Assembly (NCBI RefSeq): GCF_040801915.1
Contig: NZ_JBFMIA010000029.1
Location: 1-22,397 of the forward strand
Direction: 5' to 3'
Source of the DNA: Jeotgalibacillus marinus
GTDB taxonomy: Bacteria > Bacillota > Bacilli > Bacillales > Jeotgalibacillaceae
Length of the DNA stretch: 22,397 nt
The translations under genes and the position numbers were made by a program. The notes below the pieces were generated by a model. It ran no database searches and was not told where the DNA came from. It worked only from the letters and a program-made list of their open reading frames with translations. Positions 1 through 7,415 of this stretch are shown here, piece after piece. Within the stretch, counting starts at the first letter, position 1. The number at the start of each line of letters is the position of its first letter.

Positions 1-51
1 GCCTGCCTGTCACGCAGGAGATCGCCGGTTCGATCCCGGTCGGGACCGCCA
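1..51 (+). tRNA. tRNA-Asp (GTC), 3' part
   Basis: The window opens inside a tRNA. The anticodon arm CCTGTCACGCAGG carries anticodon GTC, followed by a short variable loop, a T arm with GGTTCGATCC, the 3' acceptor strand CGGGACC, discriminator G and an encoded CCA ending at 51. This matches Bacillus-type tRNA-Asp. The 5' half lies outside the window, so it is partial. Such tRNAs are often the last gene of an rRNA or tRNA operon, and the terminator directly after it fits that. Confidence 0.93.
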
Positions 52-55
52 TTTT

Positions 56-84
56 CCATGAATTCATTCATGGTTATTTTTTTT
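56..84 (+). terminator. Intrinsic terminator of the tRNA operon
   Basis: CCATGAA (56-62) and TTCATGG (67-73) form a perfect 7-bp stem with loop TTCA. A T-rich tract (74-84) follows. It starts five bases after the tRNA CCA end. Confidence 0.85.
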
Positions 85-129
85 GAGAAAAAAGAGTATA
101 AACCCCTGATTTAACAAGGGATGAGTGGT

Positions 130-157
130 TTGTACTTTGCCTTTTATATAAAATAAT
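130..157 (+). promoter_or_regulatory. Candidate sigma-A promoter for the tsaE operon
   Basis: TTGTAC (130-135) and AATAAT (152-157) are separated by 16 bp in an AT-rich stretch between the tRNA terminator and tsaE. Downstream, GAGTTTTT (203-210) can pair with AAAAACTC (218-225) and is followed by GTTTTC, so the leader may contain a weak attenuator-like hairpin. Promoter strength and start site are inferred only from these boxes. Confidence 0.4.
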
Positions 158-272
158 GTACACTTAAAAATAGAAGTATCAAAAGACTGACTCCGAGTGG
201 GTGAGTTTTTTTTGTTGAAAAACTCGTTTTCTTCATAGTTTGGTGAAGATTTATGGTAAAGGAGTTAAGAAA

Positions 273-725
273 ATGATCTATAAATGGTATTCAAGTCATC
301 CTGATGAAACAGCCTATTTCGCAGAAAAACTAGGAAGCCTATTGCAGGCGGGTGATGTGCTTTTGCTTGAGGGTGATTTGGGGGCAGGAAAAACCACATT
401 TTCAAAAGGGATTGCTAAAGGACTTGGTGTGGAGCGCAATGTGAACAGTCCAACTTTTACAATTATGAAAGAATATATAGGAAGAATTCCGTTGTATCAT
501 ATGGATGTATACAGACTAGGTGAAGATGGTGAAGATTTAGGGTTTGATGAATATTTTGAAGGTGAAGGTGTGTGTATTGTTGAATGGGCACATATAATAG
601 AAGAACAATTACCTTTAGAGCGATTAGAAATATCAATTTTTCACGACAGTGAATTTTCGAGACGATTTGAGTTTCTACCAATTGGTACAAGGTATGAAGA
701 GATATGTAAGGAGATAATGAAATGA
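273..725 (+). CDS. tsaE: TsaE, tRNA t6A biosynthesis ATPase
   Basis: TsaE (YdiB/YjeE family) is the ATPase that helps the TsaB-TsaD complex make N6-threonylcarbamoyladenosine at position 37 of ANN-decoding tRNAs in the cytoplasm. The Walker A loop GDLGAGKTT is at residues 34-42, followed by the SPTFTI switch segment, HMDVYRL, and VEW near residue 105, all typical of the family. Length is 150 aa, normal. I place the start at ATG 273 because AAAGGAG (258-264) sits eight bases before it; an in-frame TTG at 240 would add 11 residues but has no ribosome binding site. The stop overlaps the tsaB start by 4 bp (ATGA), so translation is probably coupled. The operon partners tsaB and tsaD support the assignment. 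Confidence 0.95.
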   Translation: MIYKWYSSHPDETAYFAEKLGSLLQAGDVLLLEGDLGAGKTTFSKGIAKGLGVERNVNSPTFTIMKEYIGRIPLYHMDVYRLGEDGEDLGFDEYFEGEGVCIVEWAHIIEEQLPLERLEISIFHDSEFSRRFEFLPIGTRYEEICKEIMK

Positions 726-1429
726 ATGTTTTAGTAATTGATACATCAAATTTTCCACTCGCGATTGCTGTAATGAATGAGGATGAAGTGATTGCAGAAA
801 TGATGATAAACATAAAGAAAAATCATTCAATTCAAGCTATGCCTTTAATTGAAACGATGCTTAAGGCTGCAAATTTGGCACCTAAAGAGATGGATAGAAT
901 TGTGGTCTCAATGGGACCTGGTTCTTATACGGGGGTTAGAATTGGGGTAACAATGGCCAAAACGCTTGCCTGGACGTTGAATATCCCTGTTGTTGGTGTA
1001 TCGAGTTTGGCAGCGATTACAGGTGCTGGTAGGCATTTTAATGGACTTGTTTGTCCTGTATTTGATGCGAGAAGAGGGCAGGTCTATACTGGTTTGTATC
1101 AGTTTGAAAATCATGGTCTTGTTGCTGTTGAAGAGGACACCAATATTTTAATGGATTCTTGGATTGAAAAGTTAGCTGAACGAACTGAAAAGATTTTGTT
1201 CACTGGTAAAGATATTGCAGTTTTTTGGGAGGCAATTCAAAATAAATTGGGTGATCGCGCTGTGCGCTCTGCGCTGACAGAAAATGTTCCTCGAGCGTCT
1301 GAAATCGGTTTAGCAGGAATGGCGATGGAGCCTGGGGAAGTGCATGGTTTAGTTCCAAATTACATTCGTTTAGCTGAAGCAGAAGCAAAGTGGATTGAGC
1401 GTCAACAGCAAGGTAAAGTGAATGACTGA
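722..1429 (+). CDS. tsaB: TsaB, t6A complex dimerisation subunit
   Basis: This 235-aa protein is TsaB (YeaZ/YdiC), an inactive ASKHA-fold paralogue that dimerises with TsaD and recruits TsaE during t6A37 formation. The N-terminal ASKHA strand is VLVIDTS, and MGPGSYTGVRIG (residues 64-75) is the diagnostic family block. It lacks the metal-binding HxxxH of TsaD, as expected. AAGGAG about nine bases before the ATG supports the start. It overlaps tsaE by 4 bp and rimI by 8 bp, so the genes form one operon. Confidence 0.95.
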   Translation: MNVLVIDTSNFPLAIAVMNEDEVIAEMMINIKKNHSIQAMPLIETMLKAANLAPKEMDRIVVSMGPGSYTGVRIGVTMAKTLAWTLNIPVVGVSSLAAITGAGRHFNGLVCPVFDARRGQVYTGLYQFENHGLVAVEEDTNILMDSWIEKLAERTEKILFTGKDIAVFWEAIQNKLGDRAVRSALTENVPRASEIGLAGMAMEPGEVHGLVPNYIRLAEAEAKWIERQQQGKVND

Positions 1430-1871
1430 CATTCGATTTCGGTGGATGACCATAGAAGACATTGATTCAGTAATGGCTGTTGAAGAGGAATCATTTACTG
1501 TTCCTTGGAGAAGAGAAGCTTTTGAAAATGAGTTGATGATTAACCAGTTTGCTAAATACTTGCTTTTAGAAGTAGAGGGTGAAGTTGTTGGTTATTGTGG
1601 ATTGTGGTTGATTATGGACGAGGCACACATAACCAATGTAGCAGTTGTTCCTCGTTTAAGAGGGCATAAGCTGGGAGAAGCTTTGATGAAGAAAGTGGTT
1701 AAATTGGCGATTGAAACAGGGGCTAAGACGATGACTCTGGAAGTTCGCGTGAGTAATCACATCGCCCAATCCCTCTATCGTAAGCTTGGTTTTTCAGACG
1801 GTGGTATTCGAAAAAATTATTATTCAGATAATCAGGAGGATGCGTTAGTCATGTGGGTGAATTTTAAATGA
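1422..1871 (+). CDS. rimI: RimI-like ribosomal-protein alanine N-acetyltransferase
   Basis: A 149-aa GNAT-family acetyltransferase. In bacteria RimI acetylates the N-terminal alanine of ribosomal protein S18 using acetyl-CoA; other N-terminal or lysine targets are possible. Visible blocks are EEESFTVPW near the N terminus, the ITNVAVVPRLRG strand leading to the acetyl-CoA pyrophosphate loop, and LEVRVSNHIAQSLYRKLGF in the C-terminal half. The loop reads RGHKLG, so the first glycine of the common R-x-x-G-x-G/A pattern is lysine; I do not take this as loss of function. The gene overlaps tsaB by 8 bp and tsaD by 4 bp. rimI between tsaB and tsaD is the standard Bacillus arrangement. Confidence 0.92.
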   Translation: MTDIRFRWMTIEDIDSVMAVEEESFTVPWRREAFENELMINQFAKYLLLEVEGEVVGYCGLWLIMDEAHITNVAVVPRLRGHKLGEALMKKVVKLAIETGAKTMTLEVRVSNHIAQSLYRKLGFSDGGIRKNYYSDNQEDALVMWVNFK

Positions 1872-2881
1872 CACAAGATACGTTGATATTGGGAATTGAA
1901 ACAAGTTGTGATGAAACAGCAGCTGCAATTATTCGAAATGGAACGGAAATCGTTTCGAATGTAGTATCATCTCAAATTGAGAGTCATAAACGCTTTGGTG
2001 GAGTTGTACCAGAGATTGCTTCCCGACACCATGTTGAGGAAGTGACGCTTGTCATTCAGGAAGCGCTTGATCAAGCAAAAATTGATATAGAAGATGTTGA
2101 TGCAATTGCGGTAACGGAAGGACCTGGACTTGTTGGTGCTTTGCTTATTGGTGTGAATGCTGCTAAGGCAATTGCATTTGCACATGATATCCCACTTGTA
2201 GGTGTTCATCATATCGCAGGCCACATTTATGCGAATAGACTCATCCAAGAGATGTCTTTTCCATTGTTGTCGCTTGTCGTATCGGGAGGACATACAGAGC
2301 TTGTATATATGAAGGAGCATGGCTCATTTGAAGTTATTGGCGAAACGCGAGATGATGCAGCAGGTGAAGCGTATGATAAGGTAGCAAGAACGTTGAATCT
2401 CCCGTATCCAGGTGGTCCACATATCGATCGACTTGCTCAAAAAGGACAACCCAAAATTAAGCTACCACGAGCATGGCTTGAAGAAGGATCGTATGATTTT
2501 AGTTTTAGTGGATTAAAATCTTCGGTGATCAATACGCTTCACAATGCCGAACAACGTGGAGAAATCATTGATGCAGAGGATTTGGCGGCTAGCTTTCAAG
2601 AAAGTGTTGTAGATGTATTGGTTACAAAAACAGCCAGAGCAGTGAAAGAATATGAAGTAAAGCAGCTACTGATAGCTGGTGGAGTTGCTGCTAATAAAGG
2701 ACTGCGACAAAAGCTTGATGAGATATTTGGTGAGATGGATGGGATTGAGTTGATTATTCCACCATTATCACTTTGTACTGACAATGCGGCGATGATTGGT
2801 GCGGCTGGTACTGTGCTTTATGAAAAAGGGAAGCGAGCTGATTATGGATTAAATGCGAATCCGGGGCTAGAGCTTCGATAA
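1868..2881 (+). CDS. tsaD: TsaD, t6A threonylcarbamoyltransferase
   Basis: TsaD (formerly Gcp) transfers the threonylcarbamoyl group from threonylcarbamoyl-AMP to A37 of tRNA. The 337-aa ASKHA-fold protein shows the ILGIETSCDETAAA start, the metal-binding HxxxH formed by H115 and H119 within HHIAGH, the SGGHTELV loop, GEAYDKVARTL with PYPGGPHIDRLA, FSFSGLKSSV, AGGVAANKGLR, and the LCTDNAAMIGAAG end block. All catalytic landmarks are present and the length is normal. It is the last gene of the tsaE-tsaB-rimI-tsaD operon, with a 4-bp overlap upstream and a strong terminator 15 bases after the stop. Confidence 0.97.
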   Translation: MTQDTLILGIETSCDETAAAIIRNGTEIVSNVVSSQIESHKRFGGVVPEIASRHHVEEVTLVIQEALDQAKIDIEDVDAIAVTEGPGLVGALLIGVNAAKAIAFAHDIPLVGVHHIAGHIYANRLIQEMSFPLLSLVVSGGHTELVYMKEHGSFEVIGETRDDAAGEAYDKVARTLNLPYPGGPHIDRLAQKGQPKIKLPRAWLEEGSYDFSFSGLKSSVINTLHNAEQRGEIIDAEDLAASFQESVVDVLVTKTARAVKEYEVKQLLIAGGVAANKGLRQKLDEIFGEMDGIELIIPPLSLCTDNAAMIGAAGTVLYEKGKRADYGLNANPGLELR

Positions 2882-2895
2882 TAGAGGGTATATTG

Positions 2896-2931
2896 AACGG
2901 TCTAGCATGTAAAAAGTGCTGGACCGTTTTT
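2896..2931 (+). terminator. Intrinsic terminator after tsaD
   Basis: AACGGTCTAGCA (2896-2907) pairs with TGCTGGACCGTT (2917-2928) over 12 bp with one T-G wobble and a 9-base loop. A TTTTT run ends at 2931. It closes the tsa operon. Confidence 0.93.
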
Positions 2932-2989
2932 GTTATAAAGAACAATAAATGTGAGTGAGAAGCTTATAAATTTGTAAGAACATTTTAAC

Positions 2990-3161
2990 TTGTTCACAAT
3001 ATGTGTATAACCTGTTAGTAAGTTTATTTAACTTGTGTAAAAATGATTTATAAGTGGGGATGTCGTGATCTATGACTGGTGGGGATATCTATCGATCGAG
3101 CTGTGGATAATGTGGAAAAACTAAATAAATACCGATGGAAAGGTGTGTGTAATGTGTATAA
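2990..3161. promoter_or_regulatory. DnaA-box cluster between tsaD and the ABC-F gene
   Basis: Five 9-mers match the DnaA-box consensus TTWTNCACA exactly, all on the minus strand: TGTGTATAA (3002-3010), TGTGTAAAA (3034-3042), TGTGGATAA (3102-3110, the perfect box), TGTGGAAAA (3111-3119, abutting the previous one) and TGTGTATAA (3153-3161). TTGTTCACA on the plus strand (2990-2998) has one mismatch. More degenerate copies such as TGTGGATTG (3165-3173) lie nearby. The 380-bp gap holds no gene and both flanking operons end here in terminators, so the boxes are not in a promoter. It is not oriC: dnaA and dnaN are absent. The likely role is DnaA titration or binding that modulates replication initiation. 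Confidence 0.75.
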
Positions 3162-3215
3162 CCCTGTGGATTGTTATAGTTTAATCCTTTTTTAAAGTGT
3201 AAACGGTTTATTTAC

Positions 3216-3249
3216 AAAAAAGACGATTGAAAATAATTTTTCAATCGTC
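3216..3249 (-). terminator. Intrinsic terminator of the ABC-F gene
   Basis: GACGATTGAAAA (3222-3233) and TTTTCAATCGTC (3238-3249) form a perfect 12-bp stem with loop TAAT. Six A's at 3216-3221 become the U tract for leftward transcripts. It ends 14 bases after the stop of the leftward gene. Confidence 0.92.
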
Positions 3250-3263
3250 ACAAACTAACTTTG

Positions 3264-5204
3264 TTATTCCACTAATTCTTCTTCAAGCTCAGCCCATTCC
3301 TCCAGCAATCTATCCATCGTGACTTTGTTTTGCTCAATTGACGCATTACACTCCATAACTCGTTCGTGATCTTGAAAAATTTCAGGATCACATAATAGTT
3401 TTTCTTTTTCTTTTATTTGATCTTCAAGTTTTGTAATTTGAAGTTCTATTTCTTCTAATCTTCTACGTTTTTGACGTTCTTTTCGTTTTTGTTCTTTATC
3501 TAATTGAAACTTATTTTTATCCGTTTGTACCGACTTATCTTGCTGTTGTGAAAAAGATGAATTTTCGAGTTCGTAAGCTTCAAGTTCTGCCTGTTCTTGC
3601 TTTTTCTCTTTGTAATAATCGTAGTCACCCAAAAATTCAGTAGCACCATCAAGGGACATTTCCAAAACCTTGGTGGCAATCCGATTGATAAAATAGCGAT
3701 CGTGTGAAACAAATAAGATTGTCCCAGGAAAATCCATTAATGCATTTTCTAAGATTTCCTTGCTATCAAGATCTAAGTGGTTTGTAGGCTCATCTAAAAT
3801 TAAAAAATTTGATTGTTGCATCATGAGTTTAGCTAAAGCGAGTCTAGCTTTTTCCCCACCACTTAACGTAGAAACTGGTTTTAACACATCTTCTCCAGAG
3901 AATAGAAAGTTACCTAAAATCGTCCGTATATCTTTCTCGTTTTTCATCGGATAGTCGTCCCAGAGTTCATTAAGAACCGTTTTTTTGGAATGTAACTCTG
4001 CTTGTTCTTGGTCATAATACCCAACCGTAACATTAGAACCGTAGCGTATTTCACCATTTAGAGGGGTGAGTTTTTTTACGATCGTTTTCAGCAACGTAGA
4101 TTTCCCCACTCCATTTGGACCTATTAGGGCAATATTATCCTGTCTTGCAATGGCTGCAGTTAGTTGTGATGACACAGCTTCTTCATAACCGATAGAAAGG
4201 TTTTGTAGCTTCAAGACATCATTGCCACTTTGTCGATCGATACTAAATGAAAAGTTTGCTGATTTCTCGTCGCCTTGTGGTCGATTTAGTTTTTCCATTT
4301 TCTCTAGTTTTTTTCTGCGGCTTTGTGCCTGCTTAGTAGTCGACGCACGGACAAGATTTCGCGCGATAAAATCTTCCATTTTCATGATTTCTTCTTGTTG
4401 TTTATCGAACTCTTTTAATTCACGCTCATAGTTTTGTGCTTTTTGATCAAGATAAAAGCTGTAGTTCCCGTGGTATTTTCGTGATCGATGCCTTGAAAGT
4501 TCCACGACTTGATTCACAACTTTATCAAGGAAATAGCGGTCATGTGAAACGATTAAAATAGCCCCAGGATAACCTTGTAGATAGTTTTCAAGCCAAGAAA
4601 GTGTTTCAATGTCTAGGTGGTTCGTAGGCTCATCCAAAATCATGACGTCTGGTTTCGTTAATAAAAGCTTACCCAAGGCTAGACGTGTTTTTTGTCCGCC
4701 GCTTAAAGATGAAATAGGCGTATTGTAATTAAAATCTTGGAAGCGTAGACCGTGTAAGACAGAGCGAATATCAGCTTCGTATTGATAACCACCCATTTCT
4801 TTAAATTGCACTTGAAGTTCATCGTACTCTTTCATTAAGCGATCATAACGCTCTTGGTTTTCATAAATCGAAGGATCTGCCATTTGTTGCTCCTGCGATC
4901 GTAGGTCTTTTTCCATTTTTTTAAAATGATCAAAGACTTGGAGCATCTCATCCCAAATTGAAAGTTCTGATTCCAAGCCACTATGTTGTTCAAGGTAGCC
5001 CATCGAAACTTCTTTTGGTTTAATTATCTCGCCTTGGTCGTGTGATAATTGACCAATGATCATTTTTAATAGCGTCGATTTCCCCGCACCGTTGCGCCCG
5101 ACTAAAGCGATACGATCTTTTGTTTGAACTTCAAGCTTTATATTAGAAAGAATCTCTTCAGCACCAAAAGCTTTAGAGAGTTGATTAACTTGTAATAATA
5201 TCAT
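3264..5204 (-). CDS. ydiF: ABC-F family ATPase (YdiF-like)
   Basis: A 646-aa protein with two ABC ATPase domains and no membrane segments, the layout of ABC-F translation factors that act at the ribosomal E site. Domain 1 has Walker A GRNGAGKST (residues 36-44), signature LSGGQKTRLALG and Walker B ILDEPTNHLD. Domain 2 repeats these as GPNGVGKST, LSGGEKARLALA and LILDEPTNHLD. The charged linker around residues 250-310 is the P-site tRNA interaction motif region, and the C-terminal 90 residues are a Glu/Lys-rich coiled coil. GAGGTGG seven bases before the ATG (minus strand) fixes the start. Position next to tsaD and opposite rex matches B. subtilis ydiF. Whether it is a housekeeping factor or protects against an antibiotic cannot be read from sequence; housekeeping is likelier. 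Confidence 0.93.
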   Translation of the reverse strand: MILLQVNQLSKAFGAEEILSNIKLEVQTKDRIALVGRNGAGKSTLLKMIIGQLSHDQGEIIKPKEVSMGYLEQHSGLESELSIWDEMLQVFDHFKKMEKDLRSQEQQMADPSIYENQERYDRLMKEYDELQVQFKEMGGYQYEADIRSVLHGLRFQDFNYNTPISSLSGGQKTRLALGKLLLTKPDVMILDEPTNHLDIETLSWLENYLQGYPGAILIVSHDRYFLDKVVNQVVELSRHRSRKYHGNYSFYLDQKAQNYERELKEFDKQQEEIMKMEDFIARNLVRASTTKQAQSRRKKLEKMEKLNRPQGDEKSANFSFSIDRQSGNDVLKLQNLSIGYEEAVSSQLTAAIARQDNIALIGPNGVGKSTLLKTIVKKLTPLNGEIRYGSNVTVGYYDQEQAELHSKKTVLNELWDDYPMKNEKDIRTILGNFLFSGEDVLKPVSTLSGGEKARLALAKLMMQQSNFLILDEPTNHLDLDSKEILENALMDFPGTILFVSHDRYFINRIATKVLEMSLDGATEFLGDYDYYKEKKQEQAELEAYELENSSFSQQQDKSVQTDKNKFQLDKEQKRKERQKRRRLEEIELQITKLEDQIKEKEKLLCDPEIFQDHERVMECNASIEQNKVTMDRLLEEWAELEEELVE

Positions 5205-5232
5205 CGTTTAGCCACCTCAATTTTCTTCCTTT

Positions 5233-5262
5233 AGTGTATCGCAACAAAGAACGTCAAGGCAA
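5233..5262 (-). promoter_or_regulatory. Weak candidate promoter of the ABC-F gene
   Basis: Read on the minus strand, TTGCCT (5257-5262) and TACACT (5233-5238) are 18 bp apart, 28 bases before the ATG. The overlapping TTGACG (5252-5257) is a better -35 box but has no well-spaced partner. Confidence 0.3.
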
Positions 5263-5292
5263 TATACTGGATTTGTGAAAAAATTGCAATCT

Positions 5293-5322
5293 TTGCACTG
5301 TGCCCAAATAATAGTGTATGAT
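5293..5322 (+). promoter_or_regulatory. Candidate sigma-A promoter of rex-tatA-tatC
   Basis: TTGCAC (5293-5298) and TATGAT (5317-5322) are spaced 18 bp. The sequence TTGTGAA at 5273-5279, just upstream of the -35 box, matches the left half of the Rex operator consensus TTGTGAA-N4-TTCACAA. The right half (TTGCAAT, 5284-5290) is poor, so autoregulation by Rex is only a suggestion. Confidence 0.45.
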
Positions 5323-5471
5323 CTAATGGAATGGTTTTAAGAGCGAAGTAACAATAACTGTAACGCTCATAATTGAAAGCGCCATCAGATTTCGTTGTGA
5401 CAAAAGATGCTACAAAATGTTGTGGCTACCTTTATACGTCATGCCATGAATGCATTAGGGGGAGAATGTGC

Positions 5472-6149
5472 ATGAGTCAAGAGAAGATTAAAATTCCGCA
5501 AGCGACGGCTAAGCGACTACCATTATATTATCGATTTTTGAAAAATTTACATGCCTCAGGAAAACAACGAGTGTCGTCTAGAGAATTAAGTGACGCGGTA
5601 AAAGTAGATTCGGCAACGATTCGTCGTGATTTTTCATACTTTGGTGCGTTAGGGAAAAAAGGATATGGGTATAATGTGGATTATCTTCTAACTTTTTTCC
5701 GTAAAACGCTGGATCAAGATGAGGTAACTAAGGTAATTTTGGTAGGTGTGGGGAACCTTGGAACGGCTTTTCTTCATTATAATTTCTTGAAAAATAATAA
5801 TACTAAAATCGAAATGGCTTTTGATGCAGATTCGAAAAAAGCGGGCACATCCATTGGAGATGTTCCAATTTACTCCATGGATGAGTTAGAAGAGCGAATG
5901 AACTCTAGTAAGATTGAGGTTGCGATCTTAACGGTGCCAGTAGGTCCAGCCCAAGTGATAACAGATCGACTTATACCGTTAGAAATTAAAGGAATTCTTA
6001 ATTTTACACCAGCAAGGTTGAATGTACCGGATGATATCCGCGTCCACCACATTGATTTAGCAGTGGAGCTTCAGTCACTCATTTACTTTTTGAAAAATTA
6101 TGACTCAGATGACGTAGAAACGTCACAATTGGAAGACACATTACAATAG
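5472..6149 (+). CDS. rex: Rex, NADH-sensing redox repressor
   Basis: Rex is a dimeric repressor that releases DNA when the NADH/NAD+ ratio rises; targets in Bacillus include fermentation and respiration genes. The 225-aa protein has an N-terminal winged helix with the recognition segment VDSATIRRDFSYFGALGKKGYGYNV (family-invariant) and a Rossmann domain with GVGNLG at residues 92-97. I choose ATG 5472 because GGGGGAG lies about eight bases upstream and the resulting start fits the family; the longer open frame begins at a TTG at 5373 without a ribosome binding site. B. subtilis has moaC before rex as I recall; here rex follows the divergent ABC-F gene directly. Confidence 0.96.
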   Translation: MSQEKIKIPQATAKRLPLYYRFLKNLHASGKQRVSSRELSDAVKVDSATIRRDFSYFGALGKKGYGYNVDYLLTFFRKTLDQDEVTKVILVGVGNLGTAFLHYNFLKNNNTKIEMAFDADSKKAGTSIGDVPIYSMDELEERMNSSKIEVAILTVPVGPAQVITDRLIPLEIKGILNFTPARLNVPDDIRVHHIDLAVELQSLIYFLKNYDSDDVETSQLEDTLQ

Positions 6150-6206
6150 CAAGTTGAGGCAGAATGATTTATGATGGTAAGGAAAGAAAGAGGAGGTGCA
6201 ATCATT

Positions 6207-6386
6207 ATGATGCCAGGTGGTATTAGCCTAGTATTTATCGCTGTCGTTGCCCTATTAATATTTGGCCCTAAGAAGCTTCCTGAATTAGGTAAAGCTGCTG
6301 GGAGCACTCTTCGTGAATTCAAGAATGCAACGAAAGGCTTAGCTGACGACGATGATGACAACAAAAAGGAAGATAAGAAGCAATAA
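6207..6386 (+). CDS. tatA: TatA, twin-arginine translocase pore subunit
   Basis: TatA is the small oligomerising subunit of the Sec-independent twin-arginine export system in the cytoplasmic membrane. The 59-residue protein has one N-terminal membrane helix (about residues 5-20), the hallmark hinge FGPKKLPELGKA, an amphipathic helix up to about residue 43, and a very short polar tail with five aspartates followed by lysines. ATG 6207 is chosen because AGGAGGTG (6191-6198) is eight bases upstream; an upstream ATG at 6171 would add 12 charged residues before the membrane helix. No TatB is present, typical of minimal Firmicute TatA-TatC systems. It corresponds to tatAy of B. subtilis by position. 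Confidence 0.93.
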   Translation: MMPGGISLVFIAVVALLIFGPKKLPELGKAAGSTLREFKNATKGLADDDDDNKKEDKKQ

Positions 6387-6404
6387 AAACAGGATGGTGG
6401 CCAT

Positions 6405-7187
6405 ATGAACGAGAAAGGTATGTCCGTCCATGATCATATAAATGAAATAAGAAAACGACTCATTATTGTAGTCGTTTTCTTTCTATTTGCTATTGTGATC
6501 GGATTTTTTCTTGCAGAGCCTCTAATGAAATTTTTGCAATCATCCGATGAAGTACAGCAAATAACGCTCAACGCATTTAAGGTGACGGATCCAGTTAAAA
6601 TTTATTTCCAAATCACCTTATTTGTTGCGTTTATCATGACGGCTCCGTTAATTTTATATCAGCTCTGGTCGTTTGTCTCTCCAGGGTTACATGAAAAAGA
6701 GCGACGTGTCACACTAAGTTATATTCCGGTATCAGCAATCCTATTTTTATTAGGACTTTCTTTTGCTTATTTTATTTTATTTCCATTTGTTTTTCGATTT
6801 ATGTTCAACGTGTCTGAGAAATTAGAAATCGTACCAGTGATTGGCATCAATGAGTTTTTTGAATTTCTATTTCAAATGACGATTCCATTCGGATTTTTGT
6901 TTCAATTACCAGTTATCATGCTTTTCGTGACTCGATTGGGAATTGTCACACCGATGTTCTTGTCGAAAATTCGTAAATATTCTTATTTTGTGCTGTTTGT
7001 TGTCGCAGCTTTTGTTACACCACCCGAGCTTTTTTCGCATTTACTTGTAACGGTACCGTTGCTTGCTTTATACGAAATTAGTCTCTGGATTGCAAAAATC
7101 GGGTATCGCAAAGCCATGCAAGCAGAAGCAAAACAACGTGTCATTGAAGAGCAAGAACGACGAGAACGAATTGATCGCGAATCATAA
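6405..7187 (+). CDS. tatC: TatC, twin-arginine signal receptor
   Basis: TatC is the membrane receptor that recognises the twin-arginine signal peptide of folded export substrates and recruits TatA. The 260-aa protein has six hydrophobic segments and the conserved periplasm-side and loop motifs: HINEIRKRL at the N terminus, the LYQLWSFVSPGLHEKERR block carrying the key Phe and Glu residues, and FVTPPE before the fifth helix. The C-terminal tail is highly charged. It starts 18 bases after tatA, so the two are co-transcribed, and a hairpin right at the stop codon ends the unit. Confidence 0.96.
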   Translation: MNEKGMSVHDHINEIRKRLIIVVVFFLFAIVIGFFLAEPLMKFLQSSDEVQQITLNAFKVTDPVKIYFQITLFVAFIMTAPLILYQLWSFVSPGLHEKERRVTLSYIPVSAILFLLGLSFAYFILFPFVFRFMFNVSEKLEIVPVIGINEFFEFLFQMTIPFGFLFQLPVIMLFVTRLGIVTPMFLSKIRKYSYFVLFVVAAFVTPPELFSHLLVTVPLLALYEISLWIAKIGYRKAMQAEAKQRVIEEQERRERIDRES

Positions 7188-7222
7188 AAAAGTAGAGGAG
7201 CCATGGCCCCTCTACTTTTTTT
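7186..7222. terminator. Bidirectional terminator between tatC and ydiK
   Basis: AAAAGTAGAGG (7188-7198) pairs perfectly with CCTCTACTTTT (7209-7219). It is flanked by an A run on the left (7186-7191) and a T run on the right (7216-7222). It therefore can stop rightward transcripts from tatC and leftward transcripts from ydiL-ydiK. The tatC stop codon is embedded in the left flank, and the ydiK stop lies in the right arm. Confidence 0.9.
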
Positions 7223-7415
7223 CTTTTATATGTTTTTTAATTTTAAAGTGGAGGAGGATCATTCGTAATCCAGAGCCAATATCAAACGTAGCAAGAGCAA
7301 TGAAAAGATAAGCAAATAATCCCCAACCCGAAGTATTCACACTATTAATAGCAAAATAAGTGAAAGCAATGCCTAATAGTAGGTAAATAACTCCATGAGC
7401 GAGTGGTGATCTCAT
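7212..7415 (-). CDS. ydiK: YdiK-like small membrane protein
   Basis: A 67-residue protein with two hydrophobic segments (about residues 8-28 and 34-52) and a lysine-rich C-terminal tail, matching the position and general form of B. subtilis YdiK, whose function is unknown. The start ATG at 7415 is supported by GGAGGA six bases upstream on the minus strand (plus strand 7421-7426). A longer frame would begin at 7433 with no binding site. Its start overlaps the ydiL stop by 4 bp (ATGA), so the two are translationally coupled. The tail with HFKIKKHIKEKK suggests a cytoplasmic C terminus by the positive-inside rule. Confidence 0.8.
   Translation of the reverse strand: MRSPLAHGVIYLLLGIAFTYFAINSVNTSGWGLFAYLFIALATFDIGSGLRMILLHFKIKKHIKEKK

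Noticed and set aside
463..813. 116-codon leftward frame over tsaE and tsaB
   Set aside because: Antisense to two overlapping conserved genes, no binding site and no domain.
3198..3211. cre-like sequence TGTAAACGGTTTAT
   Set aside because: It matches the CcpA site consensus at 12 of 14 positions but lacks the final CA and lies between convergent gene ends, beside a terminator and not at a promoter.
5341..5369. GAGCG/CGCTC dyad in the rex leader
   Set aside because: Only five base pairs around an 18-base centre; too weak to call a regulatory structure.
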